In this document: positions 6,798-10,108 of the stretch, piece by piece
Numbering within the stretch: the stretch's first letter is position 1
How the letters are laid out: every line of letters starts with the position of its first letter
Source: Pseudomonadota bacterium
GTDB lineage: Bacteria; Pseudomonadota; Alphaproteobacteria; Sphingomonadales; Sphingomonadaceae
DNA: 10,108 nt
Assembly (NCBI GenBank): GCA_023426225.1
Contig: JAFABD010000054.1
Location: forward strand, 1 to 10,108
Direction of reading: 5' to 3'
Translations under genes and position numbers: made by a program
The notes under the pieces: generated by a model
What the model was told of the DNA's origin: nothing
Database searches by the model: none
The model's input: the letters and a program-made list of their open reading frames with translations, nothing else

Positions 6798-8180
6798 ATG
6801 CACGCCCCCCAAGCCGACCGCAGCCTCCGCCTTGCCCGCGCCGCGCGCCTGTCCGCGCTGACGTTGACGGCGTTGCCGTGGCTGGCGGCGCTGCCCGCCC
6901 ATGCCCAGACCGGCCCGGGCAAGAGCGAGGAGCCGCTGACGCTCGACGCGAGCATTCGCGCGCGCTTCGAGACGATCGATGGCCAGTTCCGCCCCGGCGC
7001 CCCCGACAGCGGCGCGCTGATGCTGCGCACGCTGCTTCGCGCCGAGTACAGGACCGGCGCCGTCCGGATCGGCGCCGAGATCGAGGATGCGCGCGTCTAT
7101 TTCGAGCACGACAACGCGCCGATCGGGACGACCGAGGTCGACGCGGTCGAGCCGGTTCAGGCCTTTCTCGCCGTCAAGACCGGCCGCACGACCGAGTGGA
7201 CGCTGGGCCGCATGACGATGGACCTGGGGTCGCGCCGTTTCGTTTCGCGGCAGGCGTTCCGCAATTCGACCAACGCCTATACCGGCGTGCGCTTCGACTG
7301 GCGCCCCGAGAAGGGCAGCGGGATCACCGCCTTCTGGACGATGCCGCAGGATCGGATGCCCAACGACAGCGACGGTATCCACGACAACCGCGTCAAGCTC
7401 GACCGCGAGCGGCTGGAGCAGCAGTTCTTCGGGTTCAACGCGAACAAGGCGAAGCTGGTCGGCAATGTCGGTATCGAACTGTTCGGATACCGGCTGGTCG
7501 AACGCGATGCGCCCAATTTCGCGACGCGCAACCGGCGGTTGTGGACCGTGGGCGGCCGGGTGCTGCGTGCGCCGGCGCGCAACCGCACCGATTTCGAGTT
7601 CGAAGGCGCGTGGCAGGGCGGCACGACGCATGCGAGCGCAGCGGCGAGCGACCGTGCCGCGCTGCCCGTCGACGCGCATTTCATCCACGCGGCGCTGGGA
7701 CACAGCTTTGCCGCGCCCTGGTCGCCGCGCGTCCAGCTTGCCTATGACTATGCCAGCGGCGACACCAAGGCGCGCAGCTATGGCCGGTTCGACACGCTGT
7801 TCGGGGCGCGGGTGTTCGAATATGGGCCGAGCAGCCTCTATGGCCCGATCGCGCGCGCCAACCTCCAGTCGGTCGAGGCGCGCGTCGAGGTGAAGCCGGG
7901 CAAGCGCGCCGACAGCTATCTGGCGGTACGACCGCTGTGGCTCGCCTCGGCGACCGACAGCTTTGCCGGCACGGGCGTCAAGGATGCCAAGGGCGTTTCG
8001 GGCCGCTATGCCGGCACGCAGATCGATGCACGGCTGCGCCGCTGGCTGATGCCCGATCGGCTGCGGCTGGGCGTGGGCGCCGCGATGCTGATCAAGGGCC
8101 GGTTCCTGACCGATGCCCCCAACGCACCCGCCCGCGGCGACACGCATTACGCCTTCAGCGAACTGACGCTGACGCTCTAG
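6798..8180 (+). CDS. Alginate-export-family outer-membrane beta-barrel protein
   Basis: A 460-residue outer-membrane barrel of the alginate-export (AlgE-like) family. The start at ATG 6798 is preferred because it gives a normal signal peptide: arginines near residues 8-17, a hydrophobic core of about 18-33, and probable cleavage after AHA (residue 36). The ribosome site is weak, and an ATG at 6753 in the same frame is less likely. After the signal come alternating amphipathic strands ending in aromatic or arginine residues, for example LTLDASIRARFE at about 47-58 and ELTLTL at the C-terminus. Family members let polysaccharide or other anionic or hydrophobic compounds cross the outer membrane. 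No alginate synthesis genes are nearby, so the substrate is unknown. Annotators also label such proteins simply as porins. Confidence 0.85.
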   Translation: MHAPQADRSLRLARAARLSALTLTALPWLAALPAHAQTGPGKSEEPLTLDASIRARFETIDGQFRPGAPDSGALMLRTLLRAEYRTGAVRIGAEIEDARVYFEHDNAPIGTTEVDAVEPVQAFLAVKTGRTTEWTLGRMTMDLGSRRFVSRQAFRNSTNAYTGVRFDWRPEKGSGITAFWTMPQDRMPNDSDGIHDNRVKLDRERLEQQFFGFNANKAKLVGNVGIELFGYRLVERDAPNFATRNRRLWTVGGRVLRAPARNRTDFEFEGAWQGGTTHASAAASDRAALPVDAHFIHAALGHSFAAPWSPRVQLAYDYASGDTKARSYGRFDTLFGARVFEYGPSSLYGPIARANLQSVEARVEVKPGKRADSYLAVRPLWLASATDSFAGTGVKDAKGVSGRYAGTQIDARLRRWLMPDRLRLGVGAAMLIKGRFLTDAPNAPARGDTHYAFSELTLTL

Positions 8181-8203
8181 GCCGGCCGCGGGCGCCGCGG
8201 GGG

Positions 8204-9352
8204 TTACGGCTTGCCGAGCCAGGTGTTGATCAGCGGCTGAAGCTGTTGTTCGAGCGCGACCCCGCGCTGCGACCCGCCGACGCCGTCGTTCATCGCGACG
8301 AGCGCCCAATAGCCCCGGTCGAAATCGATCCACGGCGTCCATCCAAAGGCGCCCGGACTGGAGATCAGCCGCGCGGCGCCGCAGGCCGGGGTGAACGGCG
8401 TGGCGTCGCATTCGTGCCAGGCGGCAAGACCATAGTGCCATTCGCCGTCGGTCACGGTGACGTCGGGCGTGTTGAGCACGGTCACGCCGGCGGTGCGATC
8501 GGTGGTGTAGCTGGCGATATCGGTCAGCAGGCGGCCGCCGAGCATCGCGGCGAGGAAGCGCATATAGTCCTCTGGCGTCGCGACGGCGCCGCCGCTGAGC
8601 CGGGGGTTGGTCGTGCTGGGGGTGACATAGCCGGTGGCGCTGGTCATACCCGCCACATCGGCGACCTGTTCGCGAAAGATCTGGGGAAAGGGCTTGCCCG
8701 TCGCCGCCTCGGCCATCGCGCCGGCGATCTGGAGATGCGCCGGGCCGTAATAGAAGGCGCTGCCCGGCGGCGTGTCGAGCCCGCGGGTATAGAATTGCTG
8801 GGCGCAGGCGGCGATCGTGGTGCTGCCGTCGCTGATGCACTGGCGGTCGATTTCGCTGTAGTTGAACCCCGAGGTGAAGCTGAGCAGTTGCTGGAGCGTC
8901 ACCTGGCTGCGCGGATCGGCGGGGTCGCTGGTCCAGTAGGAGAGATATTTCTGCGGATGGTCGTCGAGCCGCATCCGCCCCGCCTCGACCAGCCGGAGGA
9001 TGGTGACGCCCGACAGCATCTTGGTCGCCGATGCGATCGGCAGCGCGCTCGTCGGGCCAACCTTGCCCTTCTGATAGGTGTAGACGACGCCGTCGCGGGT
9101 GCCGATCGCGAAATAGATGTCGGCGACGGGCGAGGCGTCGATCGCCGCCTGGATCGCGGCGGTGCTGGGGGCCGGCGTCGGCGTCGGGCTGGGCGAGGGG
9201 GCCGGGGTCGGCGCCGGTGTCGGGCTGGGGGTCGGGGTGGGCGACGATCCGCCCCCCGAACAGGCGGCAAGCGCCAGGGCGAGTACACCCAGCAGGGCAG
9301 GACCACGGAGAGCCGTGGCGGAGAGGGCGGCGCGGCGACGGACGCTGAACAT
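8204..9352 (-). CDS. Lipoprotein serine hydrolase, beta-lactamase/CubicO fold
   Basis: A secreted lipoprotein of the class C beta-lactamase-like serine hydrolase family (peptidases, esterases and similar). The preferred ATG at 9352 gives 382 residues and a typical signal ending in the lipobox LALAAC, with lipidated C31. The frame is open upstream to ATGs at 9376 and 9391, and neither has a good ribosome site. A Pro-Thr/Ser-rich linker follows (about 37-63). The nucleophile motif SATK (108-111) matches SxxK. LLSFTSGF (156-163) matches the LLTHTSGL element, and SGGAVATPEDY (253-263) matches the usual GGL-STA-D element. The second motif reads YYGPAHL rather than YxN, and the late motif is SSPGAFGW (331-338). 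Substrate unknown; a beta-lactam resistance role should not be assumed. It converges on the barrel gene. Confidence 0.88.
   Translation of the reverse strand: MFSVRRRAALSATALRGPALLGVLALALAACSGGGSSPTPTPSPTPAPTPAPSPSPTPTPAPSTAAIQAAIDASPVADIYFAIGTRDGVVYTYQKGKVGPTSALPIASATKMLSGVTILRLVEAGRMRLDDHPQKYLSYWTSDPADPRSQVTLQQLLSFTSGFNYSEIDRQCISDGSTTIAACAQQFYTRGLDTPPGSAFYYGPAHLQIAGAMAEAATGKPFPQIFREQVADVAGMTSATGYVTPSTTNPRLSGGAVATPEDYMRFLAAMLGGRLLTDIASYTTDRTAGVTVLNTPDVTVTDGEWHYGLAAWHECDATPFTPACGAARLISSPGAFGWTPWIDFDRGYWALVAMNDGVGGSQRGVALEQQLQPLINTWLGKP
9164..9244. repeat. Low-complexity Pro-Thr/Ser repeat coding segment
   Basis: About 80 bases inside the hydrolase gene encode repeated Pro-Thr, Pro-Ser and Pro-Ala units directly after the lipidated cysteine. 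On the plus strand this appears as repeated GTCGGGGT/GTCGGGCT-like units. It is a flexible spacer holding the catalytic domain away from the membrane. Copy number may vary between strains by slippage. Confidence 0.8.
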
Positions 9353-9451
9353 GTGGCGGGCGATCCCTGATGTCATTCTGGCTCGCGCCATAAAACACCG
9401 CAGGCCGCGTCATGCCCACCCCCCGAAGTGTAACCATTGTGCAACCGCGAA

Positions 9452-9478
9452 GGGAGCGGGTTACGCGAACCCGCTCCC
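9452..9478 (-). terminator. Hairpin after the glycine-zipper lipoprotein gene
   Basis: GGGAGCGGGTT (9452-9462) and AACCCGCTCCC (9468-9478) form a perfect 11-bp stem with the five-base loop ACGCG. It begins 16 bases past the minus-strand stop codon at 9494. No good T-run follows (TTCGCGG), so it is a likely but not classical intrinsic terminator. It may isolate the lipoprotein gene from the hydrolase gene downstream. Confidence 0.6.
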
Positions 9479-9493
9479 CCTGACGGGTTCAGC

Positions 9494-9898
9494 TCAGCGG
9501 CAGCGGACGTCGCCCTTGTCGACCGACTGGCCGATCGCCGCCCCCGCCGCGCCGCCGAGCAGCGCGCCGAGCAGTTCGGAACCGCCCGGGGCGATGGCGG
9601 CGCCGAGCGTCCCGCCGGCGAGCCCGCCGACGACGAGCCCGGTCGTCCCGTCGGGACGGCGGCAATAATAGCGGCCGTCGCGACCCCGATAGACGCGGTC
9701 GCGTTGCGACAGGCGGCGCTCGCGGTAACGCGGGCTGTCACGATAATAGCGGTCGGCGTCATAGCCGCCATAGCTGGGATCGGGACGATTCCAGTCGTAG
9801 CGGCCATAGCCGCCGCCGGCACGTTCGGGGCCATAGCCTCCCTCGGCACAGCCGGCGAGCATTCCCGCGGCCATCAATCCCAGCAACAGCGTGCGCAT
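9494..9898 (-). CDS. Glycine-zipper 2TM-type lipoprotein
   Basis: A small envelope lipoprotein of 134 residues. The signal peptide MRTLLLGLMAAGMLAGC ends in the lipobox LAGC, with lipidated C17. Residues about 20-82 are rich in Gly, Tyr, Arg and Asp. Residues about 84-124 form a glycine-zipper pair of hydrophobic helices, GLVVGGLAGGTLGAAI and LLGALLGGAAGAAIG. C79 and C133 flank the zipper and could form a disulfide. The ATG at 9898 is chosen because AGGAGG (9911-9906) lies seven bases upstream and the lipoprotein signal starts there; the longer frame to 9931 adds eleven unlikely residues. Proteins of this type are common in sphingomonads and other proteobacteria, and their function is poorly defined (envelope stability or stress). 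It lies 64 bases after the partial gene on the same strand. Confidence 0.87.
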   Translation of the reverse strand: MRTLLLGLMAAGMLAGCAEGGYGPERAGGGYGRYDWNRPDPSYGGYDADRYYRDSPRYRERRLSQRDRVYRGRDGRYYCRRPDGTTGLVVGGLAGGTLGAAIAPGGSELLGALLGGAAGAAIGQSVDKGDVRCR

Positions 9899-9962
9899 CC
9901 TCGTTCCTCCTGGTCGGCCCCCCGTCGGCAATGCGCGGGGCGGTGAAAAGGTTGCCGCGGCG

Positions 9963-10106
9963 TCACGACCCGGCCGGGATCACCGCGGGACGGAGCGCGT
10001 CGCGCTCGGCGGCGGGGACGGGCGCGGTGGGGTCGGGGCGGAAGGCGTCGACGGCACGGTCGCCGGCGCCGGGACGGTCGGAGCGCATCAGGTCGGTCGG
10101 GACATG
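9963..10106 (-). CDS. 3' end of an unrecognised gene, cut by the right edge
   Basis: A minus-strand frame stays open from the right edge to a TGA at 9965-9963, giving 47 residues. The C-terminus ends in RPAVIPAGS. Nearly every codon ends in G or C, as in the neighbouring real genes, and the overlapping frames look worse or are interrupted by stops. The visible part is rich in Asp, Arg, Ala and Pro, with no domain or membrane segment that I recognise. It would be transcribed in the same direction as the glycine-zipper lipoprotein, 64 bases ahead of it, and could share a transcript. The start and most of the protein lie outside the window. Confidence 0.5.
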   Translation of the reverse strand, partial: HVPTDLMRSDRPGAGDRAVDAFRPDPTAPVPAAERDALRPAVIPAGS

Positions 10107-10108
10107 CC

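Noticed and set aside
8186..8200. CCGCGG-GCG-CCGCGG hairpin between the barrel and hydrolase stop codons
   Set aside because: Only six base pairs with a three-base loop and no T-run. Such GC palindromes are expected by chance here, though it could aid termination.
9164..9244. Tandem G/C-rich units considered as a CRISPR or satellite array
   Set aside because: The units are in frame with the hydrolase and encode a Pro-Thr/Ser linker. There are no spacers.
6702..9437. Open frame of 911 codons on the minus strand spanning the barrel and hydrolase genes
   Set aside because: It is antisense to the barrel gene and out of frame with the hydrolase. The composition is that of a GC-rich shadow frame.
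9931..10108. Possible plus-strand frame starting at the ATG at 9931
   Set aside because: The translation is Arg/Ser/Gly-rich with poor codon use. The opposite frame fits the codon bias of the region better.

Overview
The window reads as chromosomal DNA of a high-GC alphaproteobacterium, most likely a sphingomonad (Sphingomonas or a close relative). The basis is the very GC-rich third codon positions, a MucR/Ros-family regulator, and the overall style of the proteins (CHASE4-GGDEF-EAL, alginate-export-like porin, glycine-zipper lipoprotein). This placement comes from recognising families, not from a search. I see no tRNA, rRNA, insertion sequence, integrase, phage gene or CRISPR array. Base composition is even, apart from the AT-richer mucR control region near 1990-2100.

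Left part (1-1500): a complete zinc-dependent AdhP-type alcohol dehydrogenase, followed 19 bases later by a DUF779 protein. The two form a short operon closed by a strong terminator with a T-run. An aldehyde dehydrogenase gene often accompanies this pair and may lie just off the left edge.

Middle (1500-6600): a MucR-family regulator (minus strand) is divergent from a membrane-bound GGDEF-EAL protein (plus strand), with a 304-base control region between them. That region holds AT-rich repeats, a small palindrome and a long-range 12-bp stem in the presumed leader of the GGDEF-EAL gene. The GGDEF-EAL gene converges on a methyl-accepting chemotaxis protein gene (minus strand), with a terminator hairpin between them.

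Right part (6500-10108): the chemotaxis gene is divergent from a signal-peptide-bearing outer-membrane barrel of the alginate-export family. The barrel gene converges on a lipoprotein serine hydrolase of the beta-lactamase/CubicO fold. Upstream of the hydrolase, on the same minus strand, are a small glycine-zipper lipoprotein and the 3' end of an unrecognised gene that runs off the right edge.

Taken together, the middle and right parts suit a cell that senses its surroundings and switches between motile and surface-attached states: a MucR regulator, c-di-GMP turnover, a chemoreceptor and envelope proteins. Only adjacency supports that link. I find no convincing new multi-gene system. The most unusual items are the structured leader upstream of the GGDEF-EAL gene and a MucR protein in which the first zinc-ligand cysteine is replaced by serine.
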